A DNA stretch of 64,000 nucleotides from Nocardia asteroides (GCF_900637185.1 NZ_LR134352.1:1798001-1862000); one strand, 5' to 3'. Positions 9,166 to 21,779 are shown, counted from the first letter of the stretch. The notes: generated by a model not told the origin, from the letters alone. Translations and numbers: made by a program.

Positions 9166-9689
9166 GCGCCGTGTCCGACTACCGGATCCAGCCGATGACC
9201 GTGCACGACATCGATCGCTGCGTCGAGCTCGAGCATCTGCTGTTCCCCGAGGACGACCCGTGGCAGGCGGTGTCGTTCCGGTCCGAGCTGGCCGGGCCGC
9301 ACAACCGCTACATCACCGCCCGCGACGCCGCGGGCGTCATGGTCGGTTACGCCGGGATCGCGTTGCTCGGTGACGCCGCTCATCCCGAGGCCGAGGTGCA
9401 CACCATCGGCGTCGACCCGGACTGTCATCGCGGCGGCATCGGCACGCTGCTGCTGGAGGCACTGCTGGCGACCGCGGGCGAACGCGGCGGGCCGGTGTTC
9501 CTGGAGGTGCGCACCGACAACGCGCCCGCCATCGCGCTGTACGCCAAGCACGGCTTCCACATCATCGGGCTGCGCAAGAACTACTACCACCCGAGCGGCG
9601 CCGACGCGTACACCATGCGGCGCCCCGAACTCACCGCCGCGGCCGACGAATGGGCGGCGCGCGGCAGGCAGGACGAGGTGCTGTCGTGA
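9162..9689 (+). CDS. rimI: ribosomal protein S18 alanine N-acetyltransferase-type GNAT
   Basis: A GNAT-fold N-acetyltransferase of 175 residues. The acetyl-CoA motif lies in [16 protein letters not shown], followed by [18 protein letters not shown], the classic RimI C-terminal block. RimI acetylates the N-terminus of S18 in E. coli. Actinobacterial RimI may be broader, and this is not resolvable here. GTG 9162 overlaps the tsaB stop by 4 bases; GTG 9171 is an alternative start. Its own stop overlaps the tsaD GTG. Confidence 0.92.
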   Translation: MSAVSDYRIQPMTVHDIDRCVELEHLLFPEDDPWQAVSFRSELAGPHNRYITARDAAGVMVGYAGIALLGDAAHPEAEVHTIGVDPDCHRGGIGTLLLEALLATAGERGGPVFLEVRTDNAPAIALYAKHGFHIIGLRKNYYHPSGADAYTMRRPELTAAADEWAARGRQDEVLS

Positions 9690-10732
9690 TCGTCATGGGC
9701 ATCGAAAGCTCGTGCGACGAAACGGGAGTCGGCATCGTCCGGCGCAACCCGGACGGATCGCTCGAACTGCTCGCCGACGAGGTGGCCTCCAGCGTCGACC
9801 AGCACGCGCGCTTCGGCGGCGTGGTGCCCGAGATCGCCTCGCGGGCGCATCTCGAGGCGATCGTGCCCGCCATGCGCCGGGCGCTGGCCGCCGCGGGGAT
9901 CAGCAAGCCCGACGCGCTGGCCGTCACCATCGGGCCCGGCCTGGCCGGTGCGCTGCTGGTGGGGGTGGCCGCGGCCAAGGCCTACGCCGCCGCCTGGGAC
10001 GTGCCGTTCTACGCGCTCAACCACCTCGGCGGGCACGTCGCGGTCGACACCCTCGAGCACGGGCCGCTGCCGCCCGCGGTGGCGCTGCTGGTCTCGGGCG
10101 GGCACACGCATCTGCTGCAGGTCACCGAGCTGGGCGCGCCGATCACCGAACTCGGCAGCACCGTCGACGACGCCGCGGGGGAGGCCTTCGACAAGGTCGC
10201 CCGGCTGCTCGGCCTCGGCTACCCGGGCGGGCCCTACCTCGACGCGGCCGCCCGCGACGGCGACCCGAACGCGATCGCGTTCCCGCGCGGCATGACCGGC
10301 CCGCGCGACGCCCGCTACGACTTCTCCTTCTCCGGCCTCAAGACGGCTGTCGCCCGCTATGTCGAGGCCGCGCAGCGGCAGGGCATCGCGCCTGAGCAGC
10401 TGCCGATCCCCGATATCGCGGCGTCCTTCCAGGAAGCCGTCGCCGACGTGCTGACCATGAAGGCCGTGCGGGCGGCGACCGACGTGGGGGTGGACACCAT
10501 CGTGCTCGGCGGCGGCGCCACCGCGAACTCGCGCATCCGCTCGCTGGCCGAAGAGCGCTGCGCGGCAGCGGGACTGACCCTGCGGGTGCCCAAGCCCCGA
10601 CTGTGTACCGACAACGGGGTGATGATCGCGGCGCTGGGCGCGCACGTGATCGCGGCGGGCGCGCAGCCCGCGGCACTGACGGTGGCGACCGATCCGGGCC
10701 TGCCGGTGTCGGTGAGCGCCCTGCACGGCTGA
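9686..10732 (+). CDS. tsaD: tRNA N6-adenosine threonylcarbamoyltransferase TsaD
   Basis: The catalytic subunit that transfers the threonylcarbamoyl group to A37 of ANN-reading tRNAs. It is an iron-binding ASKHA protein of 348 residues. It starts [11 protein letters not shown], and metal-site histidines are seen in RAHLEAI and in NHLGGHV near residue 112. LVSGGHTHL and the C-terminal [11 protein letters not shown] are present. GTG 9686 overlaps the rimI stop; ATG 9695 is an alternative start. It is the last gene of the operon, and the next gene converges from the other strand. Confidence 0.96.
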   Translation: MIVMGIESSCDETGVGIVRRNPDGSLELLADEVASSVDQHARFGGVVPEIASRAHLEAIVPAMRRALAAAGISKPDALAVTIGPGLAGALLVGVAAAKAYAAAWDVPFYALNHLGGHVAVDTLEHGPLPPAVALLVSGGHTHLLQVTELGAPITELGSTVDDAAGEAFDKVARLLGLGYPGGPYLDAAARDGDPNAIAFPRGMTGPRDARYDFSFSGLKTAVARYVEAAQRQGIAPEQLPIPDIAASFQEAVADVLTMKAVRAATDVGVDTIVLGGGATANSRIRSLAEERCAAAGLTLRVPKPRLCTDNGVMIAALGAHVIAAGAQPAALTVATDPGLPVSVSALHG

Positions 10733-10866
10733 GGGTTCTGCCCGAACCCGGGCTGCCGAAGCGGTGTGCGTGGACCCGCGTCGGGCGCCGGCGCGTTCTT
10801 CGCGTGGGCCCGGACTCGCTGCCGGGGCGTGGCTCGGCGCCGGGCGGATTCTTCGCCGGGAACGGG

Positions 10867-12369
10867 CTAATCGATGAGCTGGAGCGGCGCTTCGCTGGGC
10901 GTCGTACTCGCCGCGGGCGGGATGGGCAGCAGGCTCTGGGCCGGGCGCTGCTGGCTCGGGGAGGTGTTGGGGGTGGACGGGCGCTGCTGGCGACCGCCCG
11001 AGGAACCGCTGTCGATCGGGCCGAGGGGGGACTCGGGGTAGGGGATCTGCGGCAGGTTCGGATCGGGGCGCAGGGTGGGCGCGGTCGACGAGGGCGGCGC
11101 GACCTGGCTCGGCGTGGTGGCCGGAGGCGTGGTGGACGGCGTTGTCGACGGGGCGGGCGTGGTGGCCTCGGTGGTGGGCGGGCTGTTGGTGACGCCGGTG
11201 CGGTCGGTGCTCTCGCTGTTCTGCGGTGTCGGTCCCTGCTGCGGGACCACCGGTAACGCGGGCTGACGCACGGTGCTGCTGGTGCCCGCGGGGGAGACGT
11301 CGGGGGTGTCGGGCGAGATCGCCTGCACGCCGTAGCCGATCACCAGGCCGACGACTACCACCGCGCCCGCCAGGGTGCCGGCCACCTTGGTGAAGGTGCC
11401 GCTCGGCGCGTCGCCCAGCGCGGCGACCTGCAGGGCCGACGGCGCCGCCGCGTCGGCCACCAGCGCCGCGCCCTTGGCGATGACGGCCTCCGGATCGGGC
11501 ACGGTGAGCACCGGCACGTCCAGGCGGTCGTGCAGCGTGTCGACGACAGCCGGGATGTTGGCGCAGCCGCCGATCACCGCGACCGCCTCCGGATACTTCG
11601 GCGCGCGGGTGAACACCGACGCGGTGAACAGCGCGATATTGCGTAAGAGCCCGCCGATGAGCTCCTCGAAATCGGACCGGGTGAGCTTGAGCGGCTGACC
11701 GGCCACATGGTCGATGGTGACCGCCGGTGCGATCGACAGGTGCTCCTTGGCCGCCCTGCCCCGGTTGGTGAGGGTACTGCGGTTGGGCCTGGTGCCGCGC
11801 CGGGCGTAGTGCAGGTCGACGAGGTGGTGGTAGATCAGCTCGTCGATGGCGTTGCCGCTGAGGGTAGGGGTGCGCTCGGTGTGCAGGACGGCGCCGTCGG
11901 CGTGGTCGACGACGGTGACGGTGAGTCCGGTGGCGCCGAGGTCGACGACGGCGACGGTGGCGTAGCGGTCGAGCAGGCCGGTGTCGCGTAAGTAGGTCAT
12001 CGCCGCCGTGCCCTCTGGCACCAGCCGCAGATCGCGGTGGTGCGCGCAGGCGGCGCGGATGGCCTGGGCCTGTTCCTTGTTCCGGTAGGCGACGGCCACG
12101 CTGGTCGGTGGACGCGAACGGGTCGACTCGGCCCTGCGGTGCGCGCCGGCGTAGCGGCCCAGCGGTTCGCCCGCCATGGCGCCCTGGGTGACGGGCAGCT
12201 GGGTGGTCATCAACTCGATCGAGGACGACACGAGATCGCCGAGGTCGGAGTGCGCCGCGTCGGCGGACACGACCCGGTAGTCGAAGTTCTGCTCACCGGC
12301 GGGACCGGTGGCGACCAGCGCTGAGCACACCACCTCGTTACCGGCGGAGATGCCGAGGGATGTTCGCAT
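10867..12369 (-). CDS. Hsp70-family ATPase-domain membrane protein with Pro/Thr-rich tail
   Basis: A 500-residue actin/Hsp70-like protein that lacks a substrate-binding domain. Residues about 1-300 resemble the DnaK nucleotide-binding domain: the phosphate-2 motif VAVVDLGATGLTV is good, and the adenosine motif is AVIGGCANIP. The phosphate-1 strand is degenerate (LGISAGNE where DnaK has GIDLGTTN). One membrane segment follows at about 323-345 (LAGAVVVVGLVIGYGVQAI), then about 155 residues rich in Pro, Thr, Ser and Gln, predicted outside the cell. The start at ATG 12369 has GGGAGGTGAAC upstream. It diverges from groES but has no CIRCE copy of its own. Function unknown. Confidence 0.8.
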   Translation of the reverse strand: MRTSLGISAGNEVVCSALVATGPAGEQNFDYRVVSADAAHSDLGDLVSSSIELMTTQLPVTQGAMAGEPLGRYAGAHRRAESTRSRPPTSVAVAYRNKEQAQAIRAACAHHRDLRLVPEGTAAMTYLRDTGLLDRYATVAVVDLGATGLTVTVVDHADGAVLHTERTPTLSGNAIDELIYHHLVDLHYARRGTRPNRSTLTNRGRAAKEHLSIAPAVTIDHVAGQPLKLTRSDFEELIGGLLRNIALFTASVFTRAPKYPEAVAVIGGCANIPAVVDTLHDRLDVPVLTVPDPEAVIAKGAALVADAAAPSALQVAALGDAPSGTFTKVAGTLAGAVVVVGLVIGYGVQAISPDTPDVSPAGTSSTVRQPALPVVPQQGPTPQNSESTDRTGVTNSPPTTEATTPAPSTTPSTTPPATTPSQVAPPSSTAPTLRPDPNLPQIPYPESPLGPIDSGSSGGRQQRPSTPNTSPSQQRPAQSLLPIPPAASTTPSEAPLQLID

Positions 12370-12731
12370 GTTCACCTCCCTTCGAGCGGATGGTTCTGTG
12401 ATGCCGACCATCTCGAACGGAACGCTATACATATCCTTTCACAGCCTGTTATGCGAACGTTACAGATTTTGGCGGGGGAAGTGAAGATCACTGGCGAGTG
12501 TGGGCGTGTCGAAATCGCGACATTGGCAGAACCCGGCCTTGAGCGCTGGCACTCTCGCGTATAGAGTGCTAGTCGGCACTGTGTAGCTGTGCTTGTGCCA
12601 GTCGACTACTGGGCTTCGGGTCCCGGCACCCGCGACGACGGGGCTGTCGCGCAGAGTCGCAAGCTGACCGAAACCCGGTCCGGGACAACAGTTCCGGACG
12701 ACCGAATTTCCCCGAAAGTGGAGGGCTCAAC
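12370..12731 (+). promoter_or_regulatory. divergent control region of the Hsp70-like gene and groES-groEL1
   Basis: A 362-base gene-free stretch. The left half is AT-richer and carries the leader of the Hsp70-like gene. The right half carries the CIRCE operator and about 160 bases of groES leader ending in the ribosome site GGAGGG at 12720-12725. A -10-like TATAGA (12560-12565) lies inside the CIRCE spacer, with TTGAGC at 12539-12544. The 15-base spacing between them is short, so this promoter is tentative. No other gene is seen here. Confidence 0.6.
12546..12572. promoter_or_regulatory. CIRCE operator (HrcA binding site)
   Basis: Inverted repeat CTGGCACTC - 9 bases - GAGTGCTAG, matching the CIRCE consensus TTAGCACTC-N9-GAGTGCTAA closely. 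It is the operator of the heat-shock repressor HrcA. It sits upstream of groES, as expected for HrcA control of groES-groEL1. hrcA itself is outside the window. Confidence 0.93.
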
Positions 12732-14725
<1,994 letters not shown>

Positions 14726-14738
14726 CGCTGAAGTCGAC

Positions 14739-14776
14739 GAAGGCCCCTGGACCGCACTGCGGTTCGGGGGCCTTTC
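14739..14776. terminator. bidirectional terminator between groEL1 and the anti-sigma gene
   Basis: Arms AAGGCCCC and GGGGCCTT, with an inner ACCGC/GCGGT stem, then CTTTCGTTT. Both flanking genes end here, so it can serve both strands. It also shows that the short anti-sigma gene does not continue into a lost C-terminal domain. Confidence 0.8.
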
Positions 14777-14785
14777 GTTTCCGCG

Positions 14786-15037
14786 CTAGCTGGCTACCGG
14801 GGGCTCTTCGGCGTCGATCGCGGCCAGCAGGCGCGCACGCAGGGAGGGGGGAGGTGGGGTCGGTGAACTCGCACCGAGTGCGGCGAGGACTTCGCGGGAG
14901 GCGCGTAGTTCTCGCAGGAACTCGGTACAGAGCACCGGGTCTTCGGTATCGATGATGGTCTGGATCGCGTGATGGTCTTCGTCGTCGATCAATCCGAGCG
15001 CGACGGTGTGCGCGAGATCGATCTGGGCTTCGTTCAT
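14786..15037 (-). CDS. short RskA-type anti-sigma factor without membrane segment
   Basis: An 83-residue protein that resembles only the cytoplasmic sigma-binding domain of the anti-SigK factor RskA: four predicted helices (IDLAHTVALGLID, HHAIQTIID, LCTEFLRELRASREVLAAL) ending in PPPPSLRARLLAAIDAEE, the block that in RskA leads to the membrane helix. Here the frame stops directly afterwards and a terminator follows, so there is no transmembrane or periplasmic domain. It starts 1 base after the sigma gene stop, which indicates coupling. It is inferred to bind the preceding sigma factor in the cytosol. It lacks an HxxxCxxC zinc motif and has one cysteine. Confidence 0.75.
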   Translation of the reverse strand: MNEAQIDLAHTVALGLIDDEDHHAIQTIIDTEDPVLCTEFLRELRASREVLAALGASSPTPPPPSLRARLLAAIDAEEPPVAS

Positions 15038-15038
15038 C

Positions 15039-15656
15039 TCACGTCACCCCCAAACTTTTCTTCAGTCGTGTCAATCCGTCCCGAATCCGGGACTTAACGG
15101 TCGGTAACCCTATGCCGAGGTGCTGAGCTACCTCCGCGTAGGTTCGCCCGCCGTAGTAGGCGAGCGAGATCGCCTCGCGTTGGGTCTCGGTCAATGTCGA
15201 GAGCCCGCGCTGGACGGCCTGCTGTTCGAGTCTGCGTTCCACCTCCTCCGTGACCTCGTCGAATTCGTTGCCGAGAACCCGTATCCCGTAGGCGACTTCG
15301 CGCTGGGTATGGGCTTGCTCGGCACGAACCCGGTCGACCGCCCGTCGGTGCGCCAACGTCATCAGCCAGGTCACCGCCGACCCCTTGGCGGGGTCGAAAC
15401 TCGTTGCGGTGCGCCAAATCTGGAGATAGACCTCTTGTGTGGTCTCCTCCGCGTACCCCGGGTCGTGGAGGACCCGCAGGATCAGGCCGAAGACGCGCGC
15501 AGACGTCCGGTCGTACAGTTCGGCAAAGGCCTGCTGGTCGGACGAACCGCATCGTTCCAGCAGTGCAGCTAGCTCGACTCCTTCGGCCGCGCGTGCGGTA
15601 ACCGCAGAATCCACGCTCGGTGGGAAGGCTTCGCTTCGGAACCCATTCTGTGTCAT
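15039..15656 (-). CDS. sigK: ECF sigma factor, SigK type
   Basis: An extracytoplasmic-function sigma factor of 205 residues. Region 2 (FAELYDRTSARVFGLIL, AEETTQEVYLQIW, AVTWLMTLAHRRAVDRVRAEQ) binds the -10 element. Region 4 (LTETQREAISLAYYGGRTYAEVAQHLGI, TVKSRIRDGLTRL) binds the -35 element. The sequence and the RskA-like partner directly behind it fit the SigK group. Another ECF group with an RskA-like anti-sigma is possible. The start is ATG 15656. whiB3 lies upstream on the same strand, about 125 bases away. Confidence 0.85.
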   Translation of the reverse strand: MTQNGFRSEAFPPSVDSAVTARAAEGVELAALLERCGSSDQQAFAELYDRTSARVFGLILRVLHDPGYAEETTQEVYLQIWRTATSFDPAKGSAVTWLMTLAHRRAVDRVRAEQAHTQREVAYGIRVLGNEFDEVTEEVERRLEQQAVQRGLSTLTETQREAISLAYYGGRTYAEVAQHLGIGLPTVKSRIRDGLTRLKKSLGVT

Positions 15657-15781
15657 CGGTCACGAATCTAGCCCGCGGCTATGACCTCCCTTCGCCCGGG
15701 GGTGCCTTGTTCGCGTGCCAGCTGTTTGCTAGAGATTCGGCACGCCACGCCGGGCGGATGGGATTTGATTTGCCGAGGTAC

Positions 15782-16075
15782 CTAGACGGCCATGCGGCGC
15801 CGGTTGCGGCGCGCGTGCATCTCGCGTTCGGTCTCCGACATCCCGCCCCAGATGCCGTAGGGCTCACTGACCTTCAGGGCGTGGGTGCGGCACTGCATCA
15901 GCACCGGGCAGGCCCGGCAGATCTCCTTGGCGCGCATCTCGCGCGCGGTGCGGGCACGGCCACGCTCGCCGTCGGGGTGGAAGAAGACGGCGGAGTCCTG
16001 GCCGCGGCACGAACCGCGCATCTGCCAATCCCAGACATCGGCGTTCGGGCCGGGGAGGTGAGTGGGCATGGGCAT
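15782..16075 (-). CDS. whiB3: redox-sensing transcription factor WhiB3
   Basis: An iron-sulfur WhiB-family regulator of 97 residues. Four cluster cysteines are seen: C in GSCRG, CxxC in ICRACP and C in MQCRTHA. The GIWGG turn and a basic C-terminus (RRNRRRMAV) for DNA contact follow. The N-terminus MPMPTHLPGPNADVWDWQ and HPDGERGRARTAREMRAKE match WhiB3 specifically, and the synteny with groEL1 and sigD agrees. In M. tuberculosis it senses redox state and controls lipid synthesis. The start at ATG 16075 has AAGGAG 7 bases before it. Confidence 0.95.
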   Translation of the reverse strand: MPMPTHLPGPNADVWDWQMRGSCRGQDSAVFFHPDGERGRARTAREMRAKEICRACPVLMQCRTHALKVSEPYGIWGGMSETEREMHARRNRRRMAV

Positions 16076-16671
16076 GGTGAACTCCTTGTGGTGCGAGCTC
16101 GTCAGCGTTGTCGAGCGACGTGGTACGGCAGGTCTTCGCGCCACCTCGCGCGGAGGTGGCCGGCTCGACGGTGCCTGACAGTGCCGTAGGTGGTCGCTGC
16201 AATTTCGCGCGGCGCCGACCCCGGCGATGAGCTACGTTAGGTGCAGGCGGGAATTTCCGTCAATAGTTCGGCGCATTGGTACCGCAAATCTGCAACGCTG
16301 AAATTTAACCTGCGCACTGTTTACAATTCACGCCCGCTCCGTCCATACTGTTCGGTTGGCTATGGAACGGTCGCTGCGCGGCGCCTGTGTCACTCGACGT
16401 TTTCCCAGGTCGCGCTGCTCGGAGGCGGGTTCGGGCCGGTGGCCCCCTCCAGCTCCGGGTGTTCCAGGTCACAACGGCATCCCGCGGGCGACTGTGTGGA
16501 GATGGCGGAAACGGGGCGCAGAGGTTAATTGCGCGAAACGCATGTGAATTCGAAACTTTGCGGTAGTGGCGGTGGCGGGCGGAGATTTACCTGATGGCAA
16601 CATCGGCCGCCGGAGGAAAAGCTGATCGGTAGCTGTTCGGCGCGGTCCGGGGCATATCACGGGAACGGGCG
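16076..16671. promoter_or_regulatory. long whiB3 upstream region without a gene
   Basis: Nearly 600 bases without a convincing ORF between the divergent whiB3 and the 16.7-kb gene. A perfect inverted repeat CCACCTC-GCGCG-GAGGTGG lies at 16141-16159, 66 bases before the whiB3 start, probably in its leader. The middle (about 16250-16350) is distinctly AT-rich for this genome (AAATTTAACC, TTTACAATTC, CATACTGTTC). It is a likely regulator-binding and promoter zone, possibly with a small RNA. Nothing more can be assigned by eye. Confidence 0.5.
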
Positions 16672-17532
16672 GTGACCGGCGGCGGCTACAGTCTCGTCGT
16701 GCAGACAACGGCTTCACCCGCGGATATCGGTTCCGAAATACTCGTTTCGACAGCTTTCGGACCCACCCCGGGGACAGCCGCTACGGAGTTGCCGGAACCC
16801 GCGACCCCCCTCGACCGCTGGTATCGGGCCGTCGCGCTGGGTGCGCAGGGCCGCTACGCCGCCGCCCGCGCCGATCTGCGCCTGCTCGCCCGCACCCGCA
16901 CCGATCCGGCGCTGCGTTCCCGCACGGAGAGTACGACCGGCTCGCTGCTGCGCCAGCTCGGTGGGCACGCGGCCGCCGCGTCGTTCGACGGCCGCGCGGC
17001 CACCCTCGCGCTCGCCGCCACCGGCGGCGCCAGGGCCGAGGCGCTGGCCGACGCGTATACCGGGCTGGCCGCCGACGCCCTCGGCACCGGCAGGCTCGCC
17101 CTGGCGCGCAGGCTGCTCGGCCGGGTGGAACCGCTGCTGAGCGCGGCTCCACCGCGATGCGCGGTCCGGTGGCACTGGGTGCGCGCCGAGACCGCGCTGG
17201 CCGGTGGTTTGGCCGAGCCGGCGCTGCGCGACGCCGAACGGGCCGTCGCGCTGGCCGGGGCGCTGCCCTCGGCGCGGCACCGGGTGAAATCGGCGCTGCT
17301 GCTCGCCGCCGCCACGGCCGCCACCGGCGACGCCGCGCGCTCGGCGGAACTGGCCGCCGCGGTCGACGCGGACTGCCGCGAACACGGCCTGCTGCCCCTG
17401 CGCTGGGCGGCCGCGATGTTGCGCTCCGGGGTCTGCGAACCGGGTCCGGCGCGGGCCGCCGCGGCCGAAGCCGCAGATCATGCCGCCCAGATCCGGGCAT
17501 GGGGCGGGGATTTCGCGCCGCCCGCGTTCTGA
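16672..17532 (+). CDS. conserved protein of the whiB3-sigD interval, helical-repeat (TPR-like)
   Basis: An alanine-rich all-helical protein of about 286 residues with TPR-like spacing (LDRWYRAVALGAQGRYAAARADL, AEALADAYTGLAADALG, ALRDAERAVAL). It holds the position of the uncharacterised Rv3415c of M. tuberculosis. No catalytic motif or signal peptide is seen. The start is uncertain: GTG 16672 gives the long form, but TACAGT just before GTG 16699 looks like a -10 element, which would fit a leaderless start there (277 residues). The function is unknown; a link to SigD or WhiB3 is only positional. Confidence 0.75.
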   Translation: MTGGGYSLVVQTTASPADIGSEILVSTAFGPTPGTAATELPEPATPLDRWYRAVALGAQGRYAAARADLRLLARTRTDPALRSRTESTTGSLLRQLGGHAAAASFDGRAATLALAATGGARAEALADAYTGLAADALGTGRLALARRLLGRVEPLLSAAPPRCAVRWHWVRAETALAGGLAEPALRDAERAVALAGALPSARHRVKSALLLAAATAATGDAARSAELAAAVDADCREHGLLPLRWAAAMLRSGVCEPGPARAAAAEAADHAAQIRAWGGDFAPPAF

Positions 17533-17689
17533 CGCGCCGCGGATGATCTTCCTGAGAGCTCGCATAGAAGCGACCAGGGCCGCTGGCGAGCGAACTGCGG
17601 GTCGCTATTGTTAGTTCCGTTCCGCCGCTTCGGTGGAAGCTCGGTCACATACGACCGCGCCACTCGTAACGCCAGGAAAATCTCTGACG

Positions 17690-18268
17690 ATGACGCATAT
17701 GGGCGAAGAGTTGGACCTCGCCGTCGCTGCGGCTGCGCAGGGCGACAGGACTGCTTTAGCTCAGGTACTGGAACTGATCCGTCCGTTGGTAGTCCGCTAC
17801 TGCCGGGCCCGGATCGGTGCCGCGGAGCGCGGGCAGCTCTCCGCGGACGACGTTGCGCAAGAGGTCTGTTTGGCTGTGATGACCGCCCTGCCCCGCTATC
17901 AGGATCAGGGTCGGCCCTTCATGGCCTTCGTGTACGGAATCGCTTCGCACAAGGTCGCCGACGCCCATCGCAACGCCGCCCGTAACAAGGCGGAGGCGAT
18001 GGCCGAAGTACCAGATGTCATATCCACCGACCAGGGACCGGAGCAGCGAGCTCTCGACTCGGAGACGAGCAGGCAGATGAACACTCTGCTGGCGACGCTC
18101 CCCGAGAAACATCGGGAAATCCTGATCCTGCGCTTGGTCATGGGTCTGTCAGCAGAAGAAACCGCGACCGCTGTGGGCAGCACGGCGGGGGCGATTCGAG
18201 TGGCCCAGCACAGGGCACTCGCAAAACTGAAGTCACAAGTGGCGAGGGCAGGTGAAATGTATGGCTAG
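17690..18268 (+). CDS. sigD: ECF RNA polymerase sigma factor SigD
   Basis: An ECF sigma factor of 192 residues. Region 2 contains VRYCRARIG, LSADDVAQEVCLAVM and FMAFVYGIASHKVADAHR. Region 4 contains LPEKHREILILRLVMGLSAEETA and AIRVAQHRALAKL. The sequence follows M. tuberculosis SigD closely, and the next gene is its cognate anti-sigma factor. SigD there is tied to the stringent and stationary response. ATG 17690 (MTHMGEELDL) is used; ATG 17699 is an alternative. The stop overlaps the rsdA start by 8 bases. Confidence 0.94.
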   Translation: MTHMGEELDLAVAAAAQGDRTALAQVLELIRPLVVRYCRARIGAAERGQLSADDVAQEVCLAVMTALPRYQDQGRPFMAFVYGIASHKVADAHRNAARNKAEAMAEVPDVISTDQGPEQRALDSETSRQMNTLLATLPEKHREILILRLVMGLSAEETATAVGSTAGAIRVAQHRALAKLKSQVARAGEMYG

Positions 18269-19373
18269 GGATGGCGAGCGCGGTCGGGGCGACCGGAAGG
18301 TTTGGCGTGGGTCGCACGACAGCGGTCCCTCAGCCGCCGAGGATGCCGGTGACTCCGGCCCGGTCGACATTGCGGCGGTGCGCAGCGACGATGCGCTGAT
18401 CGACGCGATCGCGAGCGACGGCCCGGTTCGTACCGACAGCCCCGAGGAGTTCCAGCTGGCGTCGCTGCTCGCGGATTGGCGAGCAGACCTGCTGGCCGAG
18501 CCGATGCCGGCCGGGCCTGATCTGGACACCGTGTTCGCGGCGGTCAATCAGGAGATCGGCGCGCGGCAGGTTCGAGTCGGAGCATCTTCGCGCGGACGTC
18601 TGCGGCTGGTACGCCCCATTCTCGGAGCGGCTGCGGCACTGGCCGTGGTCTTCGGCGGTATCACGGCGTTCTCCTACAGCGCCGCTCCCGGCGATCCGCT
18701 CTGGCGGGTCAAGGAAGTCGTGTTCAGTGAGCAGGCCCAGTCGACCGTCGTGCAACGTGCCGACGACGATCTGGTCGCCGCGCAGAACCTGATCGCGTCG
18801 GGCAACCCGGAGCAGGCGCGTGCCCGGCTGGAACAGGCTTCGGCCACCGCCAGCCAGGTCAACGACCAGGGCAAGCGCGACGATCTGGTCGCGCGCTGGA
18901 ACCTGCTGCGAGATCAGCTGGTGAAGGTGGCCCCGGAGATCGCCGCGCAGCTGCCGACCCCGACGCCGTCCGTGCCCGCCGAGACCAAGCCGAACTCGCC
19001 GTCGCCCGCTTCGCCGTCGGCCACCAACCCGGGCAGCACCTCGCCGGTGTCCCCGGCCGGTCCCGGCACCGGAGCCACCGACCCGTCCGAGCCGCCGGTG
19101 ATCATGCAGACGCCGGGTCCGGAGACCAAGCCGCTGGTGCCGCCGACCACCGATCCGGCCGAGCCGCCGGTCACCCCGGTGCCGACGACTCCGCCGCCGG
19201 TGACGGTCGACCCGACCACGCCGCAGACCACCATCGCCGAACCACCGCCGGTCACCGTGCCGACGGTGGTCCCGACGTCGCAGCAGACCGCACCGCCGAC
19301 ACTGCCGCCGACGCTGCAGACCCCGCCCGCCATGACGATCCTGCCCGCGCCGCCCGCGGTCCCGTCGTCCTGA
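18261..19373 (+). CDS. rsdA: anti-sigma-D factor RsdA
   Basis: A membrane anti-sigma factor of 370 residues that holds SigD. The N-terminal cytoplasmic part (about 1-110) contains the SigD-binding segment around DIAAVRSDDALIDAIASD and ADWRADLLAEPMP. One transmembrane helix is at about 118-136 (ILGAAAALAVVFGGITAF), then DPLWRVKEVVFSEQ. The last 140 residues are rich in Pro, Thr and Val and lie outside the cell. ATG 18261 overlaps sigD, with GGGCAGGTG upstream; GTG 18252 would add three residues. Release by regulated proteolysis is known for RsdA in mycobacteria. A strong terminator follows. Confidence 0.9.
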   Translation: MARDGERGRGDRKVWRGSHDSGPSAAEDAGDSGPVDIAAVRSDDALIDAIASDGPVRTDSPEEFQLASLLADWRADLLAEPMPAGPDLDTVFAAVNQEIGARQVRVGASSRGRLRLVRPILGAAAALAVVFGGITAFSYSAAPGDPLWRVKEVVFSEQAQSTVVQRADDDLVAAQNLIASGNPEQARARLEQASATASQVNDQGKRDDLVARWNLLRDQLVKVAPEIAAQLPTPTPSVPAETKPNSPSPASPSATNPGSTSPVSPAGPGTGATDPSEPPVIMQTPGPETKPLVPPTTDPAEPPVTPVPTTPPPVTVDPTTPQTTIAEPPPVTVPTVVPTSQQTAPPTLPPTLQTPPAMTILPAPPAVPSS

Positions 19374-19383
19374 GCTGCACGGA

Positions 19384-19416
19384 AAAGGCCCCGAACCACT
19401 GAGGTTCGGGGCCTTT
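19384..19416 (+). terminator. rsdA terminator
   Basis: Perfect 14-base arms AAAGGCCCCGAACC and GGTTCGGGGCCTTT with a 5-base loop, ending in a T run. It lies 11 bases after the rsdA stop and can also serve the convergent DUF5319 gene. Confidence 0.9.
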
Positions 19417-19493
19417 CTCGTTGTCTGCGGGCCGGGGTGTGCCCTCTCCCACGCATGCGTGACCAAGGTGGGAGAGCGCGTGGGCCTCGCGGC

Positions 19494-21669
<2,176 letters not shown>

Positions 21670-21670
21670 G

Positions 21671-21676
21671 TACAAT
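21671..21676 (+). promoter_or_regulatory. candidate -10 element for guaB3
   Basis: TACAAT begins one base after the guaB2 stop and is a good actinobacterial -10 hexamer in an otherwise GC-rich gap. No clear -35 is seen. It would let guaB3 be transcribed apart from guaB2. Confidence 0.35.
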
Positions 21677-21685
21677 AGATGCGTT

Positions 21686-21716
21686 TGTGCGCCGGGAGGT
21701 ACGCTCCCGGCGCACA
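21686..21716. terminator. 13-bp perfect hairpin between guaB2 and guaB3
   Basis: TGTGCGCCGGGAG - GTACG - CTCCCGGCGCACA, a perfect stem with a 5-base loop and no T run. It could be a non-canonical guaB2 terminator, an attenuator in the guaB3 leader, or an mRNA stabiliser. The sequence alone does not decide. Confidence 0.5.
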
Positions 21717-21779
21717 GCCATGCGGTCGTTACGGCCGCGACAACGCGCGCACACGCGCGCCCGGACACAGGGAGCAACT

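Noticed and set aside
12539..12545. HAIR (HspR) half-site CTTGAGC next to CIRCE
   Set aside because: Only one half of CTTGAGT-N7-ACTCAAG is present, and no second arm is found at the right distance.
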